Origin: Treponema sp.
Lineage (GTDB): Bacteria > Spirochaetota > Spirochaetia > Treponematales > Breznakiellaceae
Length of the DNA stretch: 25,416 nt
Direction of reading: 5' to 3'
Assembly: GCA_031273835.1 (NCBI GenBank)
Contig: JAISRD010000022.1
Location: forward strand, 1 to 25,416
The notes beneath the pieces are model-generated. The model worked only from the letters and a program-made list of their open reading frames with translations. It had not been told where the DNA came from and ran no database searches. Below are positions 1 through 7,417 of this stretch, one piece after another; position 1 is the stretch's first letter, and every line of letters begins with the position of its first letter. The translations under genes and the position numbers were made by a program.

Positions 1-413
1 TAAGTCCGGGATTCGGCCGCCGCTTCTTTAAGTTCCCTGGACGCTTGATTTCCGCCCTTGGCGCTTTTCTTGATGATAAGCTCCTTGATCTTGGCGGCTT
101 TGCCGATCTTATCCCTGATATAGTAGAGCTTTGCCCGCCGTACCCTGCCGGGCCTGACCAGTTCTACCCTGGCTATACGGGGGGAATGGATGGGGAAGAT
201 CCGCTCTACCCCTACACCGTAGGAATTTTTCCGAACCGTAAAGGTTTTGCCTATCTGGGAATTCTTCATGGCAATAACCAGGCCCTCATAAATCTGGATA
301 CGCTCGGTTTTTCCCTCGACGATCTTAAAATGGACCTTAACCGTATCGCCGACCTTAAAGTTGTCCAGCTCAGCTTTCATTTGGGAAGCTTCAATCGCTC
401 TTATCTCGTTCAT
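1..413 (-). CDS. rplS: 50S ribosomal protein L19 (3' end at window edge)
   Basis: Large-subunit protein L19, at the 30S-50S interface. Reading the minus strand from an ATG at 413 gives 137 residues beginning MNEIRAIEASQMKAELDNF, followed by the L19 features of an FKVGDTVKVHFKI strand, a GKTERIQIYEGLVIA segment and a basic VRPGRVRRAKLYY region. The last visible codon is TA plus an unseen base, so the stop probably lies exactly at the window edge; the length already slightly exceeds the usual 115-125. The start is supported by a GAGGAAGGA ribosome-binding site. The ATG lies inside the end of trmD (23-bp overlap), which suggests translational coupling. It is the last gene of the rpsP operon within the window. 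Confidence 0.95.
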   Translation of the reverse strand, partial: MNEIRAIEASQMKAELDNFKVGDTVKVHFKIVEGKTERIQIYEGLVIAMKNSQIGKTFTVRKNSYGVGVERIFPIHSPRIARVELVRPGRVRRAKLYYIRDKIGKAAKIKELIIKKSAKGGNQASRELKEAAAESRT

Positions 414-1227
414 CTCTTCCTTCCTCAATAAATTTAACGGTTTCCGCGTCAAAACGGCCCTCCCGAAGCCCCCGGTCTATCAGATCGGGCCTGACGGCAA
501 GGGTTTTTTCAACCCGTTTTTTAAGACGCCACCGCCGTATATTTTCGTGGTGCCCCGAAAGAAGCACTTCGGGGACTCTGGTTTCCACTTGTGTAACTTT
601 GGCCTCAACTTGTTGAAATTTCAGTATATCAAGAATTTCAGGTCTTGTATACTGGGGGTATTCCAATAATCCGCCGGAAAAGCTCTCTTCTTCAAGGGAT
701 TCGGGGGTAATCACCCGGTCCACAAGTCTGTACACCGAATCGATCACCGCCAGGGCCGCCACTTCGCCGGAAGAAAGCACATAATCCCCCACCGAAAGTT
801 CCTCATCCACATAGGCGTCGATGATACGCTGATCGATACCCTCGTAGCGTCCGCAGATAAGGATGAGCTCCTCCAGGGCGGCAAGCTTCCGGGCCCGCTC
901 CTGGTCGAAGGGCCGTCCCGAAGGGGAAAGATAGATCACCGTCCGGCGGGGTTCCGCGCCGGAGGGAACTACGCCGGAAGTACCGGAAGCCTGCGGCGGA
1001 TTCCCCGCCGCCTCGAGGGCGGCCCTCAAGGGTTCGGCCAGCATCAGCATACCCGGACCGCCCCCATAGGGCGCATCGTCGCAGCTTTTGTGCCTGTCAA
1101 GGGCAAAGTCCCTGATATTGAGGGCCCGGTATCCGATGATCCCCCGTTCCAGGGCCCTGGCCATGATGGAGCTGGCAAAGTAGGCGTCAATAATTTCGGG
1201 GAAAAGGGTAAGAACGGTAAATTTCAT
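391..1227 (-). CDS. trmD: tRNA (guanine-37-N1)-methyltransferase TrmD
   Basis: SAM-dependent methyltransferase that makes m1G37 next to the anticodon and prevents +1 frameshifting. It has the SPOUT trefoil-knot signatures: YLSPSGRPFDQ (about 99-109), LILICGRYEGIDQRIID (121-137), LSVGDYVLSSGE (144-155) and YPQYTRPE (190-197). LLSGHHENIRRWR follows near 222-234. At 278 residues it is longer than the usual roughly 240-255, mainly from a low-complexity insertion at about 74-94 and a second one at about 200-218, before the VLLSGHH motif. The ATG at 1227 is preceded by a weak purine stretch. It follows rimM by 25 bp and overlaps rplS by 23 bp. Confidence 0.97.
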   Translation of the reverse strand: MKFTVLTLFPEIIDAYFASSIMARALERGIIGYRALNIRDFALDRHKSCDDAPYGGGPGMLMLAEPLRAALEAAGNPPQASGTSGVVPSGAEPRRTVIYLSPSGRPFDQERARKLAALEELILICGRYEGIDQRIIDAYVDEELSVGDYVLSSGEVAALAVIDSVYRLVDRVITPESLEEESFSGGLLEYPQYTRPEILDILKFQQVEAKVTQVETRVPEVLLSGHHENIRRWRLKKRVEKTLAVRPDLIDRGLREGRFDAETVKFIEEGRDERDKSD

Positions 1228-1252
1228 CTTTTTTCCCGGCCCCTGTCATTCA

Positions 1253-1765
1253 TCAAGTATCCAATATCCAGTCCTGAAGCAGTTCCGCCCGTCCCCGCTC
1301 CGTATCAATGGGGCCGAAAAATTCATTCCTGAAGGGAACGAGTTTTTTTTCACCCCCGGGAAGGGTTATTTCCGCAAGAAAACCGCCGCCGCCCTCAATT
1401 ATACCGGTAATTTCGCCCGTAAAGCGCGGCCCCCCCTGGGCTTGTACAAAAACCTTAAGCCCCTTGAGGTCCTCTATATAGAATTCCCCTTCCCCAAGGG
1501 GGGCGGCCTGGGATCGATCCACGAGGATTTCCGCCCCCCGGAGCGTCCCCGCCGCTTCGGGGCTGTCGATACCGGCAAATTTCATGAGCGGCGGGGAGGG
1601 GGTAAATTCCTCAATCGTATAGACCTGTTCGCGGCCGCCGAGCCTGAGCACCGCCCTGTCCAAAGCAAGGAGATGCCCCGTTTCTCCCGACAGGGAGCGG
1701 ATCTTTACCCTGCCTGTAATACCGAAGGGAGGGCCCACCAGGGCTGCCACAAAGCGGCCGGTCAA
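1253..1765 (-). CDS. rimM: 16S rRNA processing protein RimM
   Basis: Ribosome maturation factor that binds S19 and helps assemble the 30S head. The N-terminal RimM domain carries the typical VGPPFGITGRVKI stretch (about 10-22). The PRC-barrel half starts near EGEFYIEDLKGLKV (about 92-105) and ends with the VPFRNEFFGPID pattern. Length 170 is normal. The only in-frame start that keeps the conserved N-terminus is a TTG at 1765, because the khpA stop codon at 1790-1792 lies upstream in this same frame. No strong Shine-Dalgarno is visible, so initiation may depend on coupling to khpA, 24 bp upstream. A GTG at 1750 is possible but would leave few residues before the conserved motif. Confidence 0.93.
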   Translation of the reverse strand: MTGRFVAALVGPPFGITGRVKIRSLSGETGHLLALDRAVLRLGGREQVYTIEEFTPSPPLMKFAGIDSPEAAGTLRGAEILVDRSQAAPLGEGEFYIEDLKGLKVFVQAQGGPRFTGEITGIIEGGGGFLAEITLPGGEKKLVPFRNEFFGPIDTERGRAELLQDWILDT

Positions 1766-1789
1766 GGTTCCAAAGAGGGAGGTCCCGGA

Positions 1790-2023
1790 TTAGTCCAGGA
1801 TTTCTAAAACGGTATGCTTGCCGCTTTTAGCGGAAGCCGCCTGGAGCACGGTCCGCATCGCCTTGGCTATGCGGCCATGCTTGCCGATCACCTTGCCTAT
1901 GTCTTCGCCGGCGACCCGGAGTTCCAAAATGGTGGAACGTTCGCCTTCAATTACGCTGACATCAACCTGGCCGGGATCATCCACCAGGGATTTGGCGATA
2001 TATTCAATGAGGTCTCTTTCCAT
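1790..2023 (-). CDS. khpA: KH-domain RNA-binding protein KhpA
   Basis: Small single-KH-domain RNA-binding protein (YlqC/KhpA family). In other bacteria it binds many RNAs, often with KhpB, and affects cell size and division. The 77-residue product contains the diagnostic GxxG loop in GKVIGKHGRIAKAMR (about 43-57), after a DPGQVDVSV strand and an ELRV strand. The ATG at 2023 has an AAGGAGA ribosome-binding site at normal spacing. It sits between rpsP (21-bp gap) and rimM, the usual position of this gene in many bacteria. Confidence 0.94.
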   Translation of the reverse strand: MERDLIEYIAKSLVDDPGQVDVSVIEGERSTILELRVAGEDIGKVIGKHGRIAKAMRTVLQAASAKSGKHTVLEILD

Positions 2024-2044
2024 GATTATCTCCTTGTGACGGGG

Positions 2045-2296
2045 CTATTTTAAGGAGAAGTTCTTTTTGTTAAGAATATCCCGGACCGTATCGCTAACCG
2101 TGGCGCCCTTATCAATCCAGGTCCTGACCTTTTCGGCGTTAAACTGGATCTGCTTATCCTCCGCCTCTATGGGATGATAAAAACCCAGTTCTTCAATGGT
2201 CTTGCCGTCCCTGGGAGCGCGGCTGTCCATTACCACAATGCGGTAATAGGGCCGCTTCTTAGTCCCGAATTTTTTTAACCTGATCCTCGCGCTCAT
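2045..2296 (-). CDS. rpsP: 30S ribosomal protein S16
   Basis: Small-subunit assembly protein S16. The 83-residue product has the family N-terminus (SARIRLKKFGTKKRPYYRIV), then DSRAPRDGKTIEELGFYHP and a C-terminal helix with VRTWIDKGATVSDTV. The start at 2296 is fixed by an AGGAGG site 5 bp upstream. It is the first gene of the minus-strand operon rpsP-khpA-rimM-trmD-rplS, with the promoter about 120 bp upstream. Confidence 0.98.
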   Translation of the reverse strand: MSARIRLKKFGTKKRPYYRIVVMDSRAPRDGKTIEELGFYHPIEAEDKQIQFNAEKVRTWIDKGATVSDTVRDILNKKNFSLK

Positions 2297-2416
2297 AGAT
2301 CCTCCTGTAAGATTTTTCCGGCGGACTGTCCATGCGCCCTTCGGAAGCCCGATTAACGTTGATTTTCCAGAGCCGGCTCGGACTGACCGGTATTCTGTTT
2401 TGTACCTGTGTTTGCC

Positions 2417-2445
2417 AGTTTAGCAAAGCGGGGGAATCTCGTCAA
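2417..2445 (-). promoter_or_regulatory. sigma70-type promoter of the rpsP operon
   Basis: Read on the minus strand: -35 TTGACG (2445-2440), a 17-bp spacer, and -10 TAAACT (2422-2417). This is close to the vegetative consensus with optimal spacing. It gives a leader of roughly 110 nt before rpsP. It is the only good promoter match seen in the 2297-2477 gap. Confidence 0.7.
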
Positions 2446-2477
2446 TCGAAGGGAAGGCTATGAAAAATGTCTAAAAG

Positions 2478-4010
2478 ATGCTACACTATGGATCAGGTAG
2501 CAATGTGAAGGATATCGGCGAATATACCGAGGCTGTATCGGAGTACGAATTATTCTCGTTTCTCAGCGAAAAGATCATTTTCAAGGAATTTACGGCCTTT
2601 TCGGCCCTTAAAACCTTTGTCCTCCCCATATTAAAGGATAAACGTATTTATCCGGTGATAATGCGCTGTTTTGAGCTGATTAAACGGCTTAACTGGGGCT
2701 TTTTTTCCGAAATGACCGCCCAAGCCCATAGACGGCTTTGGCGGGAACTGGTTATCCCCGATAAAAACTTCCCCGATGCGGGGGATCTTAAGGATACCCT
2801 GCAAATTTCAAACCTTTACATAGCAATGCTGGATATACACGGCTATACCAAATTCTGCATGGATTCCCGGAAAAACCTTTCCATGATGCATACCCTGGAC
2901 TGGATGATGAATACCGAGGTGCGGCGCATTTCGACCTGCTGCCAGGCGGTAAGCCAGCGGGAACGGGGGGATGAAATGGTGGTGGTCGCCGCCAGCGCCA
3001 CCGACGCCCTTACGGTAACCCTGGCCATCATGGATTACTTCGGCAAAACCAATGTGGTATCCGATCCCGCCATACCCACCCGGAGACAGGGCAACGCCGA
3101 GGCCCTGCCGGTTTTTAAGTGTTCCGCCGGCATCACCGGGGGCAATACCCAAAGCCCGCTGATCATCACCGAAAAGGGAAATTTGGCGGGGTTCCTTCTC
3201 AATTCCGGTGCCAGGCTCCAGACCAGGGCGAATGAGCTTTCATCCAAGGAAAGCCGCATCATGGTGGCGAAACAGGTTCAGATGAACTTTATGAAGGAAA
3301 ACCAGACCACCAAAGGCCCCCTCTCCCGGAATAACGCGATCTATTTTTTTGATACGGGCCACATAGAGTTTAAGGGGGTTATGATCCCCACCTGCGAAGT
3401 GGTGTTTAAGGCCGAGGAGCGGTACAAGGAACAGTTCAGCGAAGAATTGATACGGCTTTTCGGTTCCATACGGGAATCCCTGTGGGAACAGCGCATCTAC
3501 CTGGATCTGATGGATCTGCTTGCCAAGATTGCCTTCGCCATGCCCCCCTTTAATGTAACCCCCCCCAATCCGGTTCACGGCATGATCAGCATCACCAACG
3601 ATTCTTTTATGCAGTTGTGCAGGCTGTCCACCAAGGCCTATAGTACTGATGAGGATTATCCGGGGGCCGTGGAATTTTTGAAGGATTTTATCTCCATAGT
3701 CGAGATGATCCCCGGCTTTGACAGGCTGGTCCTTGATTATCTAAGGGGTATCACGGACAAATACGATCTGCTGCTTAAAAATTATGAGGCCTCCATAGAA
3801 AAAGAAATTGACGAAAGGGCCATAGAGATCTTCCAGGGCCAATACTTAAAGGCCTATCAGGCGGCGAAAAACGGCGCGGCGGTATTCGAAAAATTAAAAG
3901 TCATGGGCCGTAAAAGCCCGGCCCTTACCAAGAAAAAAAACCTCTGGTTCAGCCTTATCAAAGCCCATAAGGACGAGATGGAATTTACCCTGTATTCCGG
4001 GAAAAAATGA
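2478..4010 (+). CDS. protein with a class III nucleotidyl cyclase-like core
   Basis: Predicted soluble 510-residue protein. The middle (about 112-310) aligns by eye with class III adenylate/guanylate cyclase domains: IAMLDIHGYTKF places a metal Asp at 119, RERGDEMVVV a second acidic residue at 165, SAGITGG at 217-222, LLNSGARLQ the N-x3-R pair (N242, R246) that stabilises the transition state, and HIEFKGVMIP the closing LKG-type strand. The order and spacing match an intact catalytic core, so a cyclic-nucleotide synthase is plausible; substrate choice cannot be read. The N-terminal 110 residues are helical and unrecognised, as is the C-terminal 200-residue helical region. The ATG at 2478 has a poor ribosome-binding site. 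A -10-like TACACT at 2482-2487 suggests the true start could be the GTG at 2505. Confidence 0.6.
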   Translation: MLHYGSGSNVKDIGEYTEAVSEYELFSFLSEKIIFKEFTAFSALKTFVLPILKDKRIYPVIMRCFELIKRLNWGFFSEMTAQAHRRLWRELVIPDKNFPDAGDLKDTLQISNLYIAMLDIHGYTKFCMDSRKNLSMMHTLDWMMNTEVRRISTCCQAVSQRERGDEMVVVAASATDALTVTLAIMDYFGKTNVVSDPAIPTRRQGNAEALPVFKCSAGITGGNTQSPLIITEKGNLAGFLLNSGARLQTRANELSSKESRIMVAKQVQMNFMKENQTTKGPLSRNNAIYFFDTGHIEFKGVMIPTCEVVFKAEERYKEQFSEELIRLFGSIRESLWEQRIYLDLMDLLAKIAFAMPPFNVTPPNPVHGMISITNDSFMQLCRLSTKAYSTDEDYPGAVEFLKDFISIVEMIPGFDRLVLDYLRGITDKYDLLLKNYEASIEKEIDERAIEIFQGQYLKAYQAAKNGAAVFEKLKVMGRKSPALTKKKNLWFSLIKAHKDEMEFTLYSGKK

Positions 4011-4023
4011 CCCCGTGGCGGGG
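4002..4023 (-). terminator. possible terminator for the pfk transcript
   Basis: On the minus strand a short hairpin (CCCCG, loop CCA, CGGGG; 4023-4011) is followed by TCA and six T residues (4007-4002). It sits downstream of pfk and overlaps the last codons of the convergent cyclase-like gene. The stem is only 5 bp, so this is tentative. Confidence 0.35.
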
Positions 4024-4039
4024 GGCGCTTATTCCGCGA

Positions 4040-4102
4040 AAACCGGTTCCAGTCGCTATCATTCCGGCTATAGTCGGCGCCATTCCGGCTACAGTCGGCG
4101 GC
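4040..4102. repeat. three imperfect 21-bp tandem units between convergent genes
   Basis: Units at 4061-4081 and 4082-4102 share ATTCCGGCTA-agtCGGCG with two or three differences. A more diverged copy with CCGGTTCCAGTCG precedes them at 4040-4060. GGCGG-CTCT-CCGCC at 4098-4111 can form a small hairpin. The block lies between the stop codons of the cyclase-like gene and pfk. Confidence 0.5.
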
Positions 4103-4114
4103 TCTCCGCCTGTC

Positions 4115-5188
4115 CTAGACCCCCAGGCAGGTCCCCACCGCCTGCGCGGTATCCAGCATGTGATGATCCCCGGGGACAAGCTTTACCTTCCCCGCGGGGA
4201 CCGAAAGATCCACGGCCCGTATATCATAGCCGGACTGGGCTACCATTTTTCCGTATGCTCCCCGGGCAAGAAGGTCCGCCGCGGCGGTCCCGAAGTTGGT
4301 GGCCAGAAGCCGGTCGGAGGCGCTGGGTATGCCCCCCCGCTGAACATGTCCCAGTACGGTGGCCCTGGTTTCCATTCCGGTTTCCTTCTCAATCTCCCCG
4401 GCGACCCTGTAGGCAGCCGAAGGGAGGCCGTCTTCGGAACGGAGCCGCTTCCTTTCCTTCTTTTCCATCCCGGCCTCCTCCGCCGAGAGGGCCCCTTCGG
4501 CGACCACCACGATGGAAAAGCTTTTGCCCGTTTTTGCCCGCTCTTTGAGATGGCATCCTATGGCTTTTATGTTATAGGGAATTTCCGGGATGATGATCAC
4601 GTCGCCGCCGCCGGCTATGCCCGAATACAGGGCCAGCCATCCGGCCTTGTGGCCCATGGTTTCTATCACCATAACCCTGTTGTGGCTTTGGGCGATAGAG
4701 TGAAGCCGGTCTATGGCGTCGGTACAAATACTCATGGCCGAATGGAAACCAAAGCTCCTTTCGGTGCCCTCAATATCGTTGTCGATGGTTTTAGGCAGAC
4801 CCAGTATATTGAGTCCCTCCTTTGAAAGGAGATAACCCGTTGTATTGGTACCGTTGCCCCCCAATACCACCAGGCAGTCCAGTTTATACTTGTAGTAGTT
4901 TTCCTTTATGGCCTTGACCTTGTCTTCGCCGATATCGTTGGTTTTGAAGGGTTTTTCCCGGCTGGTCCCCAGTATAGTCCCCCCACGGGTAAGAATGCCG
5001 GAAAAATCCTCCGGGTGGAGGGACCGTACATCGCCGTCGATAAGACCCCGGTAACCGTTGGCGATTCCCAGGATATTCATGCGGTAACGGTCATAGGCCG
5101 CCCGGCAGACCCCCCGTATGGCGGCGTTAAGTCCGGGGCAGTCCCCTCCGGCGGTAAGGATGCCGAAGGTCTTGGTAACGCTTTCCAT
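4115..5188 (-). CDS. pfk: 6-phosphofructokinase
   Basis: Phosphorylates fructose 6-phosphate to fructose 1,6-bisphosphate in glycolysis. The 357-residue chain starts with the nucleotide-binding GILTAGGDCPGLNAAIRG (9-26). It contains LPKTIDNDI (131-139, with the catalytic Asp), the substrate segment ETMGHKAGW (176-184) and GHVQRGG (280-286). The phosphodonor loop reads GGNGT (110-114): the usual Asp of GGDGS is Asn, while the following Gly, a marker of ATP enzymes, is kept. PKTIDND has the Lys typical of PPi-type and group III enzymes where the E. coli enzyme has Gly. The phosphate donor is therefore uncertain. The ATG at 5188 has an AAAGGT site. It lies 32 bp after rarD, probably co-transcribed. 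Confidence 0.93.
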   Translation of the reverse strand: MESVTKTFGILTAGGDCPGLNAAIRGVCRAAYDRYRMNILGIANGYRGLIDGDVRSLHPEDFSGILTRGGTILGTSREKPFKTNDIGEDKVKAIKENYYKYKLDCLVVLGGNGTNTTGYLLSKEGLNILGLPKTIDNDIEGTERSFGFHSAMSICTDAIDRLHSIAQSHNRVMVIETMGHKAGWLALYSGIAGGGDVIIIPEIPYNIKAIGCHLKERAKTGKSFSIVVVAEGALSAEEAGMEKKERKRLRSEDGLPSAAYRVAGEIEKETGMETRATVLGHVQRGGIPSASDRLLATNFGTAAADLLARGAYGKMVAQSGYDIRAVDLSVPAGKVKLVPGDHHMLDTAQAVGTCLGV

Positions 5189-5220
5189 ACCTTTATTTTA
5201 ACACCGGGGCGTTAAGTTTG

Positions 5221-6147
5221 TTAGTCCACGGCGCTCCGAAATACCCCGCGCCCAGGGGGAATTTCACCGGGCCGGCTCTTTTTATCCAAAAACAACGAAA
5301 TCACATAGAGGGCAACCGCCGTCCAGATACAGGCAAAAGCCGGAATCTTAGCGGGGGGGAAGGGTTCGCCGAATAAGAAGATCCCGATCAGGAGCAGGAT
5401 GCTGGGGTTAATAAACTGAATAAACCCCATGGCCGACAGGGGGAGCAGCTTGGTCCCCCGGGCAAAACAGTAGAGGGGCGCCGTGGTAACCGCCCCGGCG
5501 AAGAGGAGGAGGACCCAAAGGCGGGGGCTCAAGCCCCGGAAGTCCTCAAGTCCGCCGCCTCCAAAGAAGATAAGGAGGAGCGCCAGGGGAGAAGCCAGGA
5601 GAGTTTCGGCCCCCAGGACTTCGAGGGAACCTGCGTCGATTTTCTTCTTCAGCAGGCCGTAGAGGCCGAAGCTGAGGGCCAGTCCCAGGGCGATCCAGGG
5701 GAAGATCCCGGTAAAGGCGGTAACCAGGACGACCCCCAGGACGGCGCAGCCGAAGGCGGCCCACTGTAATGGGGAAAGCCGTTCCCGGAAAAAAATAAGC
5801 CCTAAAATCACGGAGAGCAGGGGGTTGATGTAGTAACCCAGGGATGCGTCCACGGCGTGTCCGGCGTTGACCGCCCATATATACAAGCCCCAGTTTACGG
5901 TAACCATGCAGGCGGAACCCAGGACAAGCAGGCGTTTTTTAGGATCCTTAAGCAGGTCTATCCAACGGGTATTTTTCCGGGGCAGCAGCAGACAGGCGAT
6001 CAAGCCGAGGGAGCAGAGTATCCTGAATCCAAGTATGTGGAGGGCGTTAACCGGGGAAAGGAGTTTCCAGTACAGGGGCAGGACGCCCCACAAGGTATGG
6101 GAGGCGGCCCCGAAAAAGACCCCCTGAGCCCGTCCGGATGTATTCAT
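5221..6147 (-). CDS. rarD: RarD-type EamA/DMT superfamily permease
   Basis: Integral membrane protein of 308 residues with about ten hydrophobic helices in two EamA repeats, as in drug/metabolite transporters. RarD features include the N-terminal GVFFGAASHTLWGVLPLYWK, the WGLYIWAVNAGHAVDASLGY segment with YYINPLLSVILG, and FIQFINPSILLLIGIF near the C-terminus. The substrate of RarD proteins is not established; the old name chloramphenicol-sensitive protein says little about function. The ATG at 6147 has no clear Shine-Dalgarno. It is upstream of pfk on the same strand. Confidence 0.9.
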   Translation of the reverse strand: MNTSGRAQGVFFGAASHTLWGVLPLYWKLLSPVNALHILGFRILCSLGLIACLLLPRKNTRWIDLLKDPKKRLLVLGSACMVTVNWGLYIWAVNAGHAVDASLGYYINPLLSVILGLIFFRERLSPLQWAAFGCAVLGVVLVTAFTGIFPWIALGLALSFGLYGLLKKKIDAGSLEVLGAETLLASPLALLLIFFGGGGLEDFRGLSPRLWVLLLFAGAVTTAPLYCFARGTKLLPLSAMGFIQFINPSILLLIGIFLFGEPFPPAKIPAFACIWTAVALYVISLFLDKKSRPGEIPPGRGVFRSAVD

Positions 6148-6185
6148 GGTTCAGCGTACCCCGAACAAGAGCTTTCCGTATAGGC

Positions 6186-6230
6186 AAAAAAACGGCCCAT
6201 GGCTTTCCCCGCGGCGGCGCGGGGAAAGCC
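6186..6230 (-). terminator. strong rho-independent-like terminator after rubrerythrin
   Basis: A perfect 12-bp stem pairs GGCTTTCCCCGC (6201-6212) with GCGGGGAAAGCC (6219-6230) around a 6-nt loop. On the minus strand it is followed, after eight bases, by seven T residues (6192-6186). It lies 10 bp past the rubrerythrin stop and separates the perR-rbr transcript from rarD. Confidence 0.75.
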
Positions 6231-6240
6231 GCTTTTGACC

Positions 6241-6780
6241 TTAGAAGTAACGCTTAAGGAGGCCCCGGAAACCGGCGCAGTGGCGGGCTTCGTCCCGGGC
6301 CATTTCATGAACCGTGTCGTGAATGGCGTCGTAGTTCCGCTCTTTTGCGCGTTTGGCGATGTCGGTCTTGCCGGCGCAGGCGCCGTATTCCGCTTCGACC
6401 CGAAGTTCCAGATTCTTCTTGGTACTGGAAGTAACCACCTCGCCCAGAAGCTCGGCGAATTTGGCGGCGTGTTCCGCCTCTTCAAAGGCATAGCGTTTAT
6501 AGGCTTCGGCGATTTCAGGATACCCTTCCCGTTCGGCCACCCGGCTCATGGCAAGGTACATACCGACTTCACTGCATTCGCCGTTAAAGTGGGCCCGCAG
6601 ATCTTCCTTAATATCGTTTTCCACACTGGCCGCAACCCCTACCGTATGTTCAGCGGCAAAGGCCTGTACGCCTCCGGCCTGCTGGGTAAACTTGGAAGCG
6701 GGAGCCTTACACTGAGGGCACGCCTCGGGGGGCTTATCCCCTTCAAATACATAACCGCAAACTTGACAAACCCATTTCAT
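6241..6780 (-). CDS. reverse rubrerythrin (N-terminal rubredoxin, C-terminal diiron domain)
   Basis: Anaerobe peroxide/oxygen reductase. In this subfamily the rubredoxin domain comes first: iron ligands C5 and C8 (CQVC) and C21 and C24 (CPQC). The ferritin-like four-helix diiron domain follows, with Glu/His motifs GECSEVGMY, EEAEHAAKF, VEAEYGAC and DEARHCAGF. Length 179 is typical of reverse rubrerythrins, which act as NADH-linked peroxidases in clostridia. Its ATG at 6780 overlaps the stop of the upstream perR by 4 bp, so the two are translationally coupled. Expression is probably derepressed by peroxide. Confidence 0.95.
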   Translation of the reverse strand: MKWVCQVCGYVFEGDKPPEACPQCKAPASKFTQQAGGVQAFAAEHTVGVAASVENDIKEDLRAHFNGECSEVGMYLAMSRVAEREGYPEIAEAYKRYAFEEAEHAAKFAELLGEVVTSSTKKNLELRVEAEYGACAGKTDIAKRAKERNYDAIHDTVHEMARDEARHCAGFRGLLKRYF

Positions 6781-7271
6781 AATCTCTTCTCCGTTTGTAT
6801 TGATATAAAATCGGCATACGCCGAATTCTCCTCTCTAAAACTGCCGCCGCTTGAACCCCCGCGGCAGTCTTTGCATAAACCATAAAACACGGTACGGCGG
6901 AAATCAATGACAAAAGCCCCTTCGGGCTGTTCCCCGCGGGCAGGCTCAAAACCGCGGCAGAGCGCTTCCGCCTTGTCCGGGGGAATATCCGCCACGGCTC
7001 CGCACTTGGAACAAACAAAGTGAGGATGGGGCTCGGTAATTCCGTCAAAGCGTTCCTCCCCGTTCACCGTTCCCAGGGAAAGGGCCTCCCCTTCTTCCCG
7101 AAAAAGCCTGAGGTTCCGGTACACCGTACTCAGGGAAAGATCCGGCATATCCGGCTTGAGCCGTTCATATACCCACTGGGCGCCGGGATGGGTGTCCGTC
7201 CCCCTCAGAACACCGAGTATGGCGTCCCGCTTTACGCTGTGTTTTCGTATTGGGGTATCGATCTGTATCAT
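6777..7271 (-). CDS. perR: Fur-family peroxide regulator, PerR-like
   Basis: Metal-dependent winged-helix repressor of 164 residues. The DNA-recognition helix region is LSLSTVYRNLRLF. All five ligands of the PerR sensing site can be matched: His in THPGAQWVYE, Asp in EERFDG, both His of EPHPHF, and Asp in AVADIPP (Fur proteins usually have Glu there). Two CxxC pairs (CSKC and CKDC) form the structural zinc site. Linkage to rubrerythrin supports peroxide sensing. The start is the ATG at 7271, directly preceded in frame by TTG at 7274. No Shine-Dalgarno is visible and the promoter -10 ends at 7280, so the mRNA may be leaderless. Confidence 0.88.
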   Translation of the reverse strand: MIQIDTPIRKHSVKRDAILGVLRGTDTHPGAQWVYERLKPDMPDLSLSTVYRNLRLFREEGEALSLGTVNGEERFDGITEPHPHFVCSKCGAVADIPPDKAEALCRGFEPARGEQPEGAFVIDFRRTVFYGLCKDCRGGSSGGSFREENSAYADFISIQTEKRL

Positions 7272-7279
7272 CAAAATTC

Positions 7280-7308
7280 ATAATAATAGTTATTATTATT
7301 ATTGTCAA
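7280..7308 (-). promoter_or_regulatory. perR-rbr promoter overlapped by palindromic operator 1
   Basis: On the minus strand: -35 TTGACA (7308-7303), a 17-bp spacer, and -10 TATTAT (7285-7280), an excellent sigma70 promoter. A 20-bp inverted repeat at 7280-7299 (9-bp arms ATAATAATA and TATTATTAT around a central GT) covers the -10 and most of the spacer. It resembles AT-rich PerR boxes. The implied transcription start is about 7273, next to the perR ATG. Confidence 0.75.
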
Positions 7309-7353
7309 GCAAATTTTTCAGGAATTCGTAAAAAATAGCACAGTATTTTATCG

Positions 7354-7386
7354 TTGTATAAAACAACAATAATAGCTATTATTGTT
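7354..7386 (+). promoter_or_regulatory. palindromic operator 2 with a possible distal promoter of the activase gene
   Basis: A perfect 22-bp palindrome lies at 7365-7386 (arms AACAATAATA and TATTATTGTT around GC). It shares the core AATAATAGYTATTATT with operator 1. A possible plus-strand promoter overlaps it: -35 TTGTAT (7354-7359), 17-bp spacer, -10 TATTAT (7377-7382). The centre is 86 bp from that of operator 1, about eight helical turns. Confidence 0.65.
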
Positions 7387-7417
7387 TATATGATGATCCG
7401 AGGGAATTCTGTTTCTC

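Noticed and set aside
4007..4825. Long plus-strand frame opposite pfk
   Set aside because: It mirrors codon bias of the well-supported pfk gene and has no recognisable protein features.
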